Origin: JAIBJN01 sp963830885 | GTDB taxonomy: Bacteria > Actinomycetota > Thermoleophilia > Gaiellales > Gaiellaceae | Length of the DNA: 64,000 nucleotides | Direction of reading: 5' to 3' | Assembly: GCA_963830885.1 (NCBI GenBank) | Contig: CAWHOA010000037.1 | Span: 1-64,000, forward strand | Part shown: one piece after another, positions 8,895 through 16,481 of the stretch | Layout of the letters: each line of letters opens with the position of its first letter | Position numbering within the stretch: position 1 is the first letter of the stretch | The notes under the pieces: generated by a model | The model's input: the letters and a program-made list of their open reading frames with translations, nothing else | Database searches by the model: none | Told to the model about the DNA's origin: nothing | Program-made: the position numbers and the translations under genes

Positions 8895-9287
8895 ATGTCC
8901 GTCGTGCGCACCATCCTCGTCGCCTACGACGACCCCGAGTCGAAGACGCTCGCGCGCGCTGCCGACCTGGCGGCGGCGCTCAAGGCGACGCTGATCGTGA
9001 CCAACGTCGCGCCGGCCGAGGGCCACGAGGACGACGACGCTGTGGGCTTCGAGACCGAGCGGCTCGAGCAGGCCCGCGCAGTCCTCGCCGAGCGCGGGCT
9101 CGAGGCCGAGCTCGTCGCGACCCGCGGCCAGCCCGCGGAGGCGATCGTCAAGCTCGCGCAGGAGCGCGACGTCGACCTGATCGTCGTCGGCATGCGCCGC
9201 AAGGGCTTCTTCGAGCGCCTCGTCGAAGGGAGCGTCGCCCAGGACGTGATGCGGCGCGCGACCTGCGACGTGCTCGCGGTCCACTGA
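8895..9287 (+). CDS. universal stress protein (UspA fold)
   Basis: This 130-residue single-domain USP begins with RTILVAYDDPESKTLARAAD. Near the end it carries the nucleotide-binding signature VVGMRRKGFFERLVEGSVAQ followed by CDVLAVH, which fits the ATP-binding G-2x-G-9x-G-S class. Such proteins are cytoplasmic stress or energy sensors. It is followed after 7 bases by the TauE-family gene, probably one transcript. Confidence 0.92.
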   Translation: MSVVRTILVAYDDPESKTLARAADLAAALKATLIVTNVAPAEGHEDDDAVGFETERLEQARAVLAERGLEAELVATRGQPAEAIVKLAQERDVDLIVVGMRRKGFFERLVEGSVAQDVMRRATCDVLAVH

Positions 9288-9294
9288 GCGGGCT

Positions 9295-10206
9295 GTGAAC
9301 GACCCGCGCCTCGCGCTCGCCGGGTTCGTCACCGGCCTCCTCGTCGGGATGACCGGGATGGGAGGCGGCTCGCTGATGACGCCGATCCTCATCTTCTTCT
9401 TCAACTTCAACCCGTCGACGGCGATCGGGACGGACATTCTCCACGGCGCCATCTTCAAGTCGTTCGGCGCGGTCCAGCACCGACGGCTCGGCACGGTCCG
9501 GGCGCGCCTGGCTGGGTGGATGCTCCTCGGCAGCGCGCCGGCGTCGCTGGTCGGCGTCTGGGTGGCGACGTACCTGACCGACCGCTACGGGGACGGGGTC
9601 GACTCGGTGCAGGGCCAGGTGCTCGGCTACACGCTCCTCTTCGGCGCGGTCGCATTCGTCGTCAAGGCTCTGACGCACCGGAGCGGGACGGCCTCGACCC
9701 TCGGCCGGCTGAGCACGCGCGACCGGGTCATCGCCGTCTCGATCGGGATCGTGGGCGGGTTCATCGTCGGCCTCACCTCGGTCGGAAGCGGGACGCTCTT
9801 CGCGCTCGCCATGCTGCTCGCGTACCCGCTCGCCGCGAAGTACGTCGTCGGCACCGACATCGCGCACGCGGCCGCGCTCCTCTTCGTCGCCGGCATGGGC
9901 CACCTGATCGCCGGGAACGTCGACATCCCGGCGATGAGCTGGCTGCTGGTGGGATCGATCCCCGGCGTCCTGATCGGGAGCCAGGTCAGCGTCGGGCTGC
10001 CGGAGACAGTCCTTCGCATGGCGCTCGCGGCGGCGCTGGCCCTCAGCGGGCTCAAGCTCCTCGACGTCCCGTACGCGAACGAGATCGTCGTCGTCTCCCT
10101 GAGCGTGGGGCTCGGGGCGCTGGTCGTCTGGGGCGTCGTCATCCTCGTCCGGCGCCGCGCCCGGCTCCAGCCGGCGGTCCCGGAGTCCCCCGAACGGCGC
10201 TCATGA
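9295..10206 (+). CDS. TauE/SafE-family sulfite/anion exporter
   Basis: This 303-residue protein has two homologous halves of four helices each. The first begins FVTGLLVGMTGMGGGSLMTP with an NPSTAIGTD motif, and the second GGFIVGLTSVGSGTLFALAM with a matching VGTDIAHA motif. This duplication is diagnostic of the TauE/SafE (DUF81) family, which exports sulfite, sulfoacetate or related anions. The start is GTG 9295, just after the Usp stop. The basic C-terminus (RRRARLQ) is cytoplasmic. Confidence 0.88.
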   Translation: MNDPRLALAGFVTGLLVGMTGMGGGSLMTPILIFFFNFNPSTAIGTDILHGAIFKSFGAVQHRRLGTVRARLAGWMLLGSAPASLVGVWVATYLTDRYGDGVDSVQGQVLGYTLLFGAVAFVVKALTHRSGTASTLGRLSTRDRVIAVSIGIVGGFIVGLTSVGSGTLFALAMLLAYPLAAKYVVGTDIAHAAALLFVAGMGHLIAGNVDIPAMSWLLVGSIPGVLIGSQVSVGLPETVLRMALAAALALSGLKLLDVPYANEIVVVSLSVGLGALVVWGVVILVRRRARLQPAVPESPERRS

Positions 10207-10270
10207 GGTTGCCCGCCCGGTCCGACACCGAGAAGGCGGTCGAGCCCGCCAAGTCGTTCAACTCGTTCGG

Positions 10271-10600
10271 CTAGGCGAGCAGACCCCGGACCGAGCTCAG
10301 GGCCTCCGGGACGACTCGGTAGTACGCCCAGCTGCCGCGTTGCTCGCGCTCGAGCAGGCCGGCGTCCGTGAGCTTTTTCAGGTGATGGCTAACCGTTCCC
10401 TGCGAGAGCCCGAGCGGCTCGACCAGGTGGCACACGCAGGCCTCGCCGCCGGGCTGGGCCTGGATGAGGCTGAGGAGGCGCAGTCGGGCAGGCACCGCGA
10501 GCGCCTTGAGGACGCCGGCCAGCTCGTCGGCCTCGTCGCGGCCGAGCGCCTGCTGAAGGAGCGGCGGGCAGCTGGCGGCGACGGTCGCGATGGTTCTCAT
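10271..10600 (-). CDS. arsR: ArsR/SmtB-family repressor (first copy)
   Basis: This 109-residue winged-helix metalloregulator has the HTH VEPLGLSQGTVSHHLKKL and wing GLLEREQRGSWAYYRV. The metal-binding sequence EACVCHLVEPLG places a CxC pair at the start of the recognition unit, the type-1 As(III) site of ArsR proteins. It is divergent from the arsenate reductase gene, with a promoter and palindrome between them. Over the HTH it is very similar at DNA level to the second arsR at 12763-13104, suggesting duplication. Confidence 0.93.
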   Translation of the reverse strand: MRTIATVAASCPPLLQQALGRDEADELAGVLKALAVPARLRLLSLIQAQPGGEACVCHLVEPLGLSQGTVSHHLKKLTDAGLLEREQRGSWAYYRVVPEALSSVRGLLA

Positions 10601-10614
10601 CCGGTGAAACGATA

Positions 10615-10669
10615 TTGACGGCCATCGATGCCTGCGGCAAGATCGGACATCGACGCCGATCGATGTCCG
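10615..10669 (+). promoter_or_regulatory. promoter and ArsR-type operator of the arsenate reductase gene
   Basis: TTGACG (10615-10620) and CAAGAT (10638-10643) are spaced by 17 bases and precede the gene. The spacer contains CATCGATG (10623-10630). Just downstream lies a perfect 10-bp inverted repeat, CGGACATCGA / TCGATGTCCG (10644-10653 and 10660-10669), with a 6-bp spacer. The layout TTGAC-NN-CCATCGATG recurs at the second arsR promoter, pointing to a common repressor site. Confidence 0.7.
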
Positions 10670-10680
10670 AGGAGGGGACG

Positions 10681-11313
10681 ATGAACGTGCTCGACCCGGT
10701 CACCCAGCACCACGTCAGGCAGGCGGCGGACGCCCTCGGGGATGAGTTCGCCGGCGTGTACTCGAAGGAGACGATCGAGCGGTACATCGCCGAGTCGCTG
10801 AACCTGCTCGGTGATGCGAGGATCAACGTGTTCGTGCCGGTTCTCGCGCACCGCTTCGCCCGCGAGCGGCTGAAGGCGCTCGCCCAGGCCGAGGGGAGGA
10901 TCGTGAAGGAGGTTCCGGAAGTGCTCTTCGTCTGCGTCCAGAACGCGGGCCGCTCGCAGATGGCGGCGGGCCTCATGAGCCACCGGGCCGCGGGAAAGGT
11001 GCACGTCCGCTCGGCCGGCTCCGATCCCGCCGAGCAGATCAACCCGGCCGTCGTCGAGGCAATGGCGGAGCTCGGGATCGACCTGCACGAGGAGTTCCCG
11101 AAGCCGCTCACCGACGAGGTCGTCCGTGCCGCGGACGCGGTCGTGACGATGGGCTGCGGCGACGCCTGCCCGATCTACCCTGGGAAGCGCTACCTCGACT
11201 GGGAGCTCGCCGACCCGGCCGGGCAGGACCTGGAGGCCGTGCGGGCGATCCGGGACGAGATCGACGCGCGCGTGAGGGCTCTGCTCGCCGAGCTGGCCCC
11301 AGAGGAGAGATAG
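10681..11313 (+). CDS. arsenate reductase, LMW protein-tyrosine-phosphatase type, with N-terminal helical domain
   Basis: This 210-residue protein reduces As(V) to As(III) for export or methylation. Residues 1-70 form a helical domain seen in actinobacterial LMW-phosphatase-like proteins. Residues 80-205 are the ArsC/LMW-PTP domain with the P-loop FVCVQNAGRSQMA (C85-x5-R91) and a MGCGDACP segment supplying further thiols. The ATG at 10681 follows GGAGGGG directly. The aquaporin frame begins at the stop codon, so the two are co-transcribed under the ArsR-type operator. A purely phosphatase role is possible, but the neighbours argue for arsenic. Confidence 0.88.
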   Translation: MNVLDPVTQHHVRQAADALGDEFAGVYSKETIERYIAESLNLLGDARINVFVPVLAHRFARERLKALAQAEGRIVKEVPEVLFVCVQNAGRSQMAAGLMSHRAAGKVHVRSAGSDPAEQINPAVVEAMAELGIDLHEEFPKPLTDEVVRAADAVVTMGCGDACPIYPGKRYLDWELADPAGQDLEAVRAIRDEIDARVRALLAELAPEER

Positions 11314-11315
11314 CC

Positions 11316-11981
11316 ACGGGTCGGCGCCTCCTGGCCGAGGCGCTCGGCACGTTCGCGCTCGTCTTCTTCGGCGCCGGCGCGATCATGGTCGCCGCCGAGA
11401 CGGGCGCCTTCGGCCAGCTGGGGATCGCGGTCGCCTTCGGCCTGGCGATCACGACGATGATCTACGCGCTCGGGCACGTCTCGGGCGCGCACTTCAACCC
11501 GGCGGTGTCCTTCGGCTTTGCATTGACGCGCCACTTCGCGTGGCGGAACGTGGCGGCCTACTGGGCGGCGCAGGCGACGGGGGCGATCCTCGCGGCCCTC
11601 CTCCTCCGCGCCTCGCTCGGCGACGTTGCGAACGTCGGCGCCACGATGCCCTCCGGCAGCGACCGGCAGTCTTTCCTCTGGGAGGTCGTGCTCACGTTCT
11701 TCCTCATGCTCGTCGTCATGGCCGTGGCCACGGACACCCGGGCGGTGGGAGAGGCCGCGGCGCTCGCGGTCGGAGGGACGGTCGGCCTCTGTGCCCTGGT
11801 CGGCGGGCCGATCAGCGGCGCGTCGATGAACCCGGCGCGCTCGCTCGGGCCGGCCCTGGTCTCGGGCGACCTCGACTCGCTCTGGATCTACCTGCTCGCG
11901 CCGCTGCTCGGAGCCTCGCTCGGCGCGCTCGCCTACCAGTACCTGCGCGGTCTCAGCAGCACCCCGGCGCCGCTGCGCTGA
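11316..11981 (+). CDS. aquaporin / MIP-family channel in ars operon (no canonical start)
   Basis: The channel has both NPA boxes (HFNPAVSFGFAL and SMNPARSLGPAL) and six helices. In ars operons such channels (AqpS type) pass As(III) down its gradient. The first conserved helix (LLAEALGTFALVFFGAGAIM) is encoded upstream of the first canonical start, the ATG at 11385. Between it and the arsenate reductase TAG there is no ATG, GTG or TTG in frame. The candidates are ACG 11316, which lies about 7 bases after GAGGAG, ATA 11310 or CTG 11331. I take ACG provisionally. Its 3' end overlaps convergent arsM by 29 bases. Confidence 0.82.
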   Translation, partial: TGRRLLAEALGTFALVFFGAGAIMVAAETGAFGQLGIAVAFGLAITTMIYALGHVSGAHFNPAVSFGFALTRHFAWRNVAAYWAAQATGAILAALLLRASLGDVANVGATMPSGSDRQSFLWEVVLTFFLMLVVMAVATDTRAVGEAAALAVGGTVGLCALVGGPISGASMNPARSLGPALVSGDLDSLWIYLLAPLLGASLGALAYQYLRGLSSTPAPLR

Positions 11982-12766
11982 CCGGCAGCGCGGTCGGCTC
12001 GGCATCGACCGGCCGGCGCGCCTTGACGATCGCGCCGTGGATCCCGTCCTCGACCTCGTGGGTGAAGGTGACTGAGATGTCCTCGAAGCCCGCGGCCTTC
12101 AGGCCCGTCTCGTACTCGCCTTTGCTGAGAGCTCCTGCGATGCAGCCGACGAAGGAGCCGCGTTCCGCCCGCTCAGCCGCGCTCAGGCGGTCCTCGGCGA
12201 CGACGTCGGAGATGCCCAGCCGCCCGCCGGGCTTGAGGACGCGCGCGAGCTCGGCGAGCACTGCGGGCTTGTCGGTGGAGAGGTTGACGACGCAGTTGGA
12301 GATGACGACGTCCACCGAGTCGGCCGGAAGCGGCACGTCCTCGATGACGCCGCGCAGGAAGATCGCGTTCCGCACGCCGGCCTCCGCGGTGTTCCGGCGG
12401 GCGAGGGCGAGCATCTCCTCGGTCATGTCGAGGCCGTACGCCAGACCATTCGGGCCCACGCGCTTCGCCGAGAGGATGACGTCGATGCCGCCGCCCGACC
12501 CGAGGTCGAGCACGGTCTCGCCCTCCCGGAGATCGGCCACTGCCGTCGGATTCCCGCAGCCGAGGCTTGCGAGCGCAGCCGCCTCCGGCAGCTCGCCGCG
12601 CTGCTCGGCCTCGTACAGCCCCTGGCCGAAGTCGGCGTCGGCCGCCGTGGTACCGCAACAGCTCCCGCTGCCGCAGCTTCCCTGCGAGCCCTTGCTCGCC
12701 GCCTCGGCCGCCTCGGCGTACTTGCGCCGGACCTCTTCACGCAGCTCCTCGGTGGACGTGCGTCAT
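11953..12766 (-). CDS. arsM: arsenite S-adenosylmethionine methyltransferase, start out of frame
   Basis: This protein of about 270 residues methylates As(III). The SAM-binding motif is VLDLGSGGGIDVILSA. Conserved cysteines occur in LGCGNP, SNCVVNL and FVGCIAGAL, and further Cys pairs sit near the N-terminus and at the very end (GCC). The conserved N-terminus (STEELREEVRRKYAEAAEAA) is encoded in the phase of the preceding arsR and has no ATG/GTG/TTG before it. The only well-placed start is ATG 12766, with AGGAGG seven bases upstream and overlapping the arsR stop as ATGA, but it is in another phase and needs a +1 shift within the first four codons. Confidence 0.85.
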
Positions 12767-13104
12767 CGGACTGCCTCCTTCAGGTCGACCAGAGCGGCCA
12801 GCGTGGAGGCCGCCTCGGGGCTCAGCGAGTAGTACGCCCACCGGCCGCGCTGCTCGCGCTCGAGCAGGCCGGCGCCTGTGAGCTTCTTCAGGTGATGGCT
12901 GACGGTTCCCTGCGAGAGCCCGAGCGGCTCGATCAGCTCGCACACGCAGACTGAGTCGTCCGAGGTGGCCAGCGCGTTGACGATCCGGACGCGCGCGGGG
13001 TCGGCCAGCGCGCGGAAAAGCGCCGCGGTCGCGTCGGCCTCCTCGACCGAGAGCAGTGGCGTCGCCAGCGGGGCGCAGCAGGCGATCGGGGTTTCGACTT
13101 GCAT
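12763..13104 (-). CDS. arsR: ArsR-family repressor (second copy)
   Basis: This 113-residue winged-helix repressor has SVCVCELIEPLGLSQGTVSH: the CxC As(III) ligands followed by the recognition helix. The wing is GLLEREQRGRWAYYSL. It also has an N-terminal CC pair (IACCAP) not present in the first copy. It is translationally coupled to arsM through an ATGA overlap and has its own promoter and operator upstream. Confidence 0.93.
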   Translation of the reverse strand: MQVETPIACCAPLATPLLSVEEADATAALFRALADPARVRIVNALATSDDSVCVCELIEPLGLSQGTVSHHLKKLTGAGLLEREQRGRWAYYSLSPEAASTLAALVDLKEAVR

Positions 13105-13115
13105 CGACGTCCATC

Positions 13116-13145
13116 AATATATCGACAAACATCGATGGATGTCAA
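13116..13145 (-). promoter_or_regulatory. promoter/operator of the arsR-arsM operon
   Basis: On the minus strand TTGACA (13145-13140) and TATATT (13121-13116) are 18 bases apart, close to a consensus sigma-70 promoter. The palindrome CATCGATG (13130-13137) lies in the spacer at the same distance from the -35 box as in the first ars promoter. Predicted transcription begins only a few bases before the ATG at 13104, so the mRNA may be nearly leaderless. Confidence 0.7.
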
Positions 13146-13189
13146 ACCTCTCTATCACGGTGCGTGCACCGTAGGCGTACGCTTCCGCC

Positions 13190-13510
13190 GTGCTGCTGAT
13201 CGGCGGACTCGTCCTCCTCTTCGTCCTTCCCTCGCCCTGGGGCGTGGTGGCGCTGCTCGCCGGCCTCGTGCTCTGGCTCGGCGAGGTCGGCCTGATTGCT
13301 CGGCACTGGCGCGGGCGCAAGGCGCAAACCGGCGCCGAGACGCTCGTCGGCCGCACGGCCACCGTCATCACGGCCTGCCGGCCGCTCGGCCAGGTCCGCC
13401 TCTCCGGCGAGTCCGAGATCTGGCGGGCCCGCTGCGCCGAGGGTGCGGAGGCGGGCGAGAGCGTCCGCGTCGTCGGGATCGACGAGATCACGCTGATCGT
13501 CGAGCGCTGA
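13190..13510 (+). CDS. NfeD-like membrane-anchored OB-fold protein
   Basis: This 106-residue protein has two short hydrophobic segments (1-15 and 18-38) followed by a soluble domain with GAETLVGRTATVITACRPLGQ and ESVRVVGIDEITLIVE, the pattern of the C-terminal OB fold of NfeD proteins. These partner with SPFH/stomatin-like proteins in membrane organisation. No SPFH gene lies next to it. GTG start at 13190. Confidence 0.7.
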   Translation: MLLIGGLVLLFVLPSPWGVVALLAGLVLWLGEVGLIARHWRGRKAQTGAETLVGRTATVITACRPLGQVRLSGESEIWRARCAEGAEAGESVRVVGIDEITLIVER

Positions 13511-13546
13511 TCAGCCCGAGAAGCTGGCGTTCCACGCGCCCGGACC

Positions 13547-14833
13547 TTATTCGGCGGTCCGGCGCCGTGGCGCGCGCTCGAGCGCAGTCACCGTGACCCA
13601 GGCCGCAACCGCGGCCAGGATCCCCGCCGGGACGGCGTCGGCGCCTGCCGAGCCCACGAGGATCGCGGCGATGACGAAGGAGGCGAAGAGCAGCCTCGTG
13701 ACAGCGGCGCAGCCGGCCGCCGTCCCGACCGCGACGGCGAGCGTGGGCGAGACGTCGAAGGCGATGACGGCGAACATGACGACGCCGACGCCGATGAAGA
13801 CGGCCGGGAAGACCTGGCCTCCTCTGAAGCCGCAGCCGAGGCAGATCCCGTAGGCGAGGAGCTTGGCTGCGAGCACGACCGCGAGAACGCTCGCCGACGT
13901 CTCGCCGACGAGTCCGGGGATCGCCGCCTGGCCGGAGAAGAGGACCTCCTGGGAATCCGCCCCGAGCGCGTCGGCGACCACTGCGATCAGGCCGACCGCC
14001 AGACCGCCGCCCAGGAGCAGCTTCCCCATTCCGATGCGCCCCTCCTCGGCGGCCACCCGGCGGGCGAGCGTGAGGCTCGCCTCGACGAGCAGCGCGATGA
14101 GGACGCCCGCCACGACCGCCACGAGCAGGTCGCCGACGTGCACGTCTGCGTACGGCGGCAGCCCCGGGACCGACAGCTCCTCCTGCTCGATGCCGCCCCA
14201 GTCGCCGAACCCCGTGAAGATGAGGAAGCCGATCGCCGCGGCGACGAGACCGGGAATGAGAAGCGGGATCACGAGCTTCCCCAGCCCGAGGCCGGCCTCG
14301 ACCAGCAGGATCCCGGCCGCGAGCGGGCTGCCGAAGAGCGCCGAGATCGCCGAGAAGGCGCCGGCCATCGCCAGGACCTTGTGGTGGGCGGGATCGACGT
14401 CGACGAAGTGCGTGACCGCCAGCCCGACCGCCGAGCCGAGCGCGATCAGGGGCGCCTCCGGGCCGAGCACGGCGCCGAAGGCCAGCGTGCCCAGAGCGGC
14501 CAGGGCAACGCCCGGCGCGTAGGAGATCGGGGTCGGCGTGGTGCCGAAGCCGTCCAGGGGGCGGTGGCCGCCGTCACCGGGGAGGAGGAGCCGCGCGGCG
14601 AGCACGAATGCGGCGCCGGCCGCAGGGAGGAGGAGCACGAGGTACCACGGCGGAGTGTCGTAGCCGAGCGCGTCCGGCAGGTCGTGCCAGAGCAGGTCCT
14701 CGAGCGCGTGGATGAGCGCCAGGAAGCCCGCGGCCAGGAGTGCCGCCGGGATGCCGATCAGCGCGCCCAGCCCGATCAGCTTGAGATAGGCGGGACCGGT
14801 GATCTGCGGCGTTTGCGCGGCGGCCTCGGTCAC
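13547..14833 (-). CDS. ClC-family chloride channel / antiporter
   Basis: This 428-residue protein has at least ten hydrophobic segments. ClC signatures are degenerate but clear: the filter segment LGPEAPLIALGSAVG corresponds to GxEGP, and GFRGGQVFPAVFIG to GxFxP. The usual first motif GSGIP appears replaced near DGGHRPLDGFG. Members move Cl- (or F-) either passively or in exchange for H+. GTG start at 14833. Its divergence at the first filter motif makes ion preference uncertain. Confidence 0.85.
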   Translation of the reverse strand: MTEAAAQTPQITGPAYLKLIGLGALIGIPAALLAAGFLALIHALEDLLWHDLPDALGYDTPPWYLVLLLPAAGAAFVLAARLLLPGDGGHRPLDGFGTTPTPISYAPGVALAALGTLAFGAVLGPEAPLIALGSAVGLAVTHFVDVDPAHHKVLAMAGAFSAISALFGSPLAAGILLVEAGLGLGKLVIPLLIPGLVAAAIGFLIFTGFGDWGGIEQEELSVPGLPPYADVHVGDLLVAVVAGVLIALLVEASLTLARRVAAEEGRIGMGKLLLGGGLAVGLIAVVADALGADSQEVLFSGQAAIPGLVGETSASVLAVVLAAKLLAYGICLGCGFRGGQVFPAVFIGVGVVMFAVIAFDVSPTLAVAVGTAAGCAAVTRLLFASFVIAAILVGSAGADAVPAGILAAVAAWVTVTALERAPRRRTAE

Positions 14834-14872
14834 GCGCGGGACCGTACAGAGCGGGCCGGGCGACGGTCTTCG

Positions 14873-15772
14873 CTACGCCCTGACGACGCAGCGGAAGCCG
14901 ATGTGGCCGGTGGAAGTGTCCACCGCCTCGCCCTGGCGCGCGGCCGGGCGGTAGCGCAGGCAGTAGTTGGGCGCGCAGAGGTGCGAGCCGCCCTTGATCA
15001 CCCGTCGCGGGAAGCGCTCGCCCGGCAGAAGGGGCGGGGCGCAGCACGCGGGTGCAGCGCCGTCGCCGGCGGGCACGAAGAAGTCGGCCGTCCACTCCCA
15101 GACGTTCCCGGTCATGTCGAAGAGGCCGTAGCCGTTGGGCGGGAAGCTGCCCACCGGCGAGGTTCCCTCGAACCCGTCGAGCTTCAGGTTCTCCCAGGGG
15201 AAGCGGCCCTGCCAGGTGTTTGCCGCCGGCTTGCCGTCAGGGAAGTGCTCGTCGCCCCAGGAGAACGCCGCCCCCTCGAGGCCGCCGCGCGCCGCATACT
15301 CCCACTCGGCTTCGGTCGGCAGCTCCTTCCCGGCCCACGCCGCGTAGGCCTCGGCGTCTTCGGAGGCCACCTGGACGACCGGATGCCGGTCGCGTCCGTT
15401 GATCGTCGTCCCCGGGCCGCCAGGGCGCTTCCAGAACGCGCCGGGGACGTACTCCCACCAGTTGCGGTAGTCGTCGAGCGGGACCGGGCCGGGTGTCGCC
15501 TTGAAGACGAGCCCTCCGGGGACGAGCGCCTCGGGATCGGCGTCCGGGTAGTCGTCCGGGTCGAGCGGGCGCTCGGCGACGGTGACGTAGCCCGTCTCGC
15601 GGACGAAGCGCCGGAAATCCGCCGCGGTGACCGGCCGCTCGTCCATCCAGAAGCCGTCCACCCGGACGGTGCGAACGGGCCGCTCGTCCGGGTAGAAGTC
15701 CTCCGAGCCCATGAGGAACTCGCCGCCGGGTACGGCGACCATGCCCGGCGGCGGTGTCGGCGCGGTCGGCAT
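14873..15772 (-). CDS. formylglycine-generating-enzyme (SUMF1/FGE) family protein
   Basis: This 299-residue single-domain protein has GMVAVPGGEFLMGSEDFYPDE at the N-terminus, WEYAARGG and MTGNVWEWTAD in the core, and GGSHLCAPNYCLRYRPAAR (C266 and C271) at the C-terminus. Both copper-binding active-site cysteines of true FGEs are present, so it could convert a sulfatase cysteine into formylglycine, a Cu-dependent O2 reaction. No sulfatase gene is in this window. An unusual CC pair occurs at 243-244. Confidence 0.88.
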   Translation of the reverse strand: MPTAPTPPPGMVAVPGGEFLMGSEDFYPDERPVRTVRVDGFWMDERPVTAADFRRFVRETGYVTVAERPLDPDDYPDADPEALVPGGLVFKATPGPVPLDDYRNWWEYVPGAFWKRPGGPGTTINGRDRHPVVQVASEDAEAYAAWAGKELPTEAEWEYAARGGLEGAAFSWGDEHFPDGKPAANTWQGRFPWENLKLDGFEGTSPVGSFPPNGYGLFDMTGNVWEWTADFFVPAGDGAAPACCAPPLLPGERFPRRVIKGGSHLCAPNYCLRYRPAARQGEAVDTSTGHIGFRCVVRA

Positions 15773-15842
15773 CCCTGCCGATTCTGCCGGGGGTCTAGCG
15801 GACGCGCCAGCTGATGCGTGGCCCTGATCGCGGGTCGCGCGG

Positions 15843-16325
15843 CTAGACGGCGGCGTCCTGCTCGTGCCGCTCGGCCCGGACGGCGGCGTCCAGGATCTCG
15901 CGGACGTGCGTGGGCTCGAGCAGCGCCTTGAACTCGAACGCGCCGCCCGAGGAGCCGGCCGTGTCGATCAGGAGCTTGCCGACGCCGAACACCCGGTCGA
16001 AGAGCGTCTGGTGCAGGGTGATGTCCTGCACGCGCTCGAGCCGCGCGGTCTGCTCGTTGACGGAGACGAGGCCGTGGCGGACGAAGACCCGGCGGTTCGT
16101 GATCGTGTACTTCCACCGGATCGTCTCGAGGAATCCCCAGACGACCGTGACGAGGGCGACCACGACGACCACGACCCCGGTGACCGTGAACGACGCCCCC
16201 GCCCACAGGCAGACGACCAGGACGAGGATCGTGAGCAGCACGCCGGGAACGAGGATCGCCATCCGTCCGCGCCAGGACGGGCGGCCCGACCAGATCTCGT
16301 GCTCCTCCTCGACGGCGGCGGCCAC
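15843..16325 (-). CDS. bacterial PH-domain membrane protein (YdbS/DUF304 type)
   Basis: This 160-residue protein has two adjacent transmembrane helices (about 22-42 and 46-65) followed by a bPH2 domain: RWKYTITNRRVFVRHGLVS, VQDITLHQTLFDRVFGVGKL, then the strand GGAFEFKALLEP. Proteins of this type are membrane-associated with unknown ligands. Isolated on the minus strand. Confidence 0.8.
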   Translation of the reverse strand: MAAAVEEEHEIWSGRPSWRGRMAILVPGVLLTILVLVVCLWAGASFTVTGVVVVVVALVTVVWGFLETIRWKYTITNRRVFVRHGLVSVNEQTARLERVQDITLHQTLFDRVFGVGKLLIDTAGSSGGAFEFKALLEPTHVREILDAAVRAERHEQDAAV

Positions 16326-16481
16326 GGCGGGACGATACCCGCGCGGCCGGGTGCGCGCCGGCCGCTCGGGTTAACCCCACGGCGAGAAGCCAGCTAGCCG
16401 CCTTCCAGGTGCCGGCGGGCGCTGTGACAGTGAGCCCACGCACGTACGACCCCTTTCGACACGCACCGGAGGACAACGACC

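Noticed and set aside
12433..12540. Short ArsM beginning at position 12540
   Set aside because: It would drop the conserved N-terminal cysteines and the LGCGNP region that are plainly encoded upstream in the same phase.
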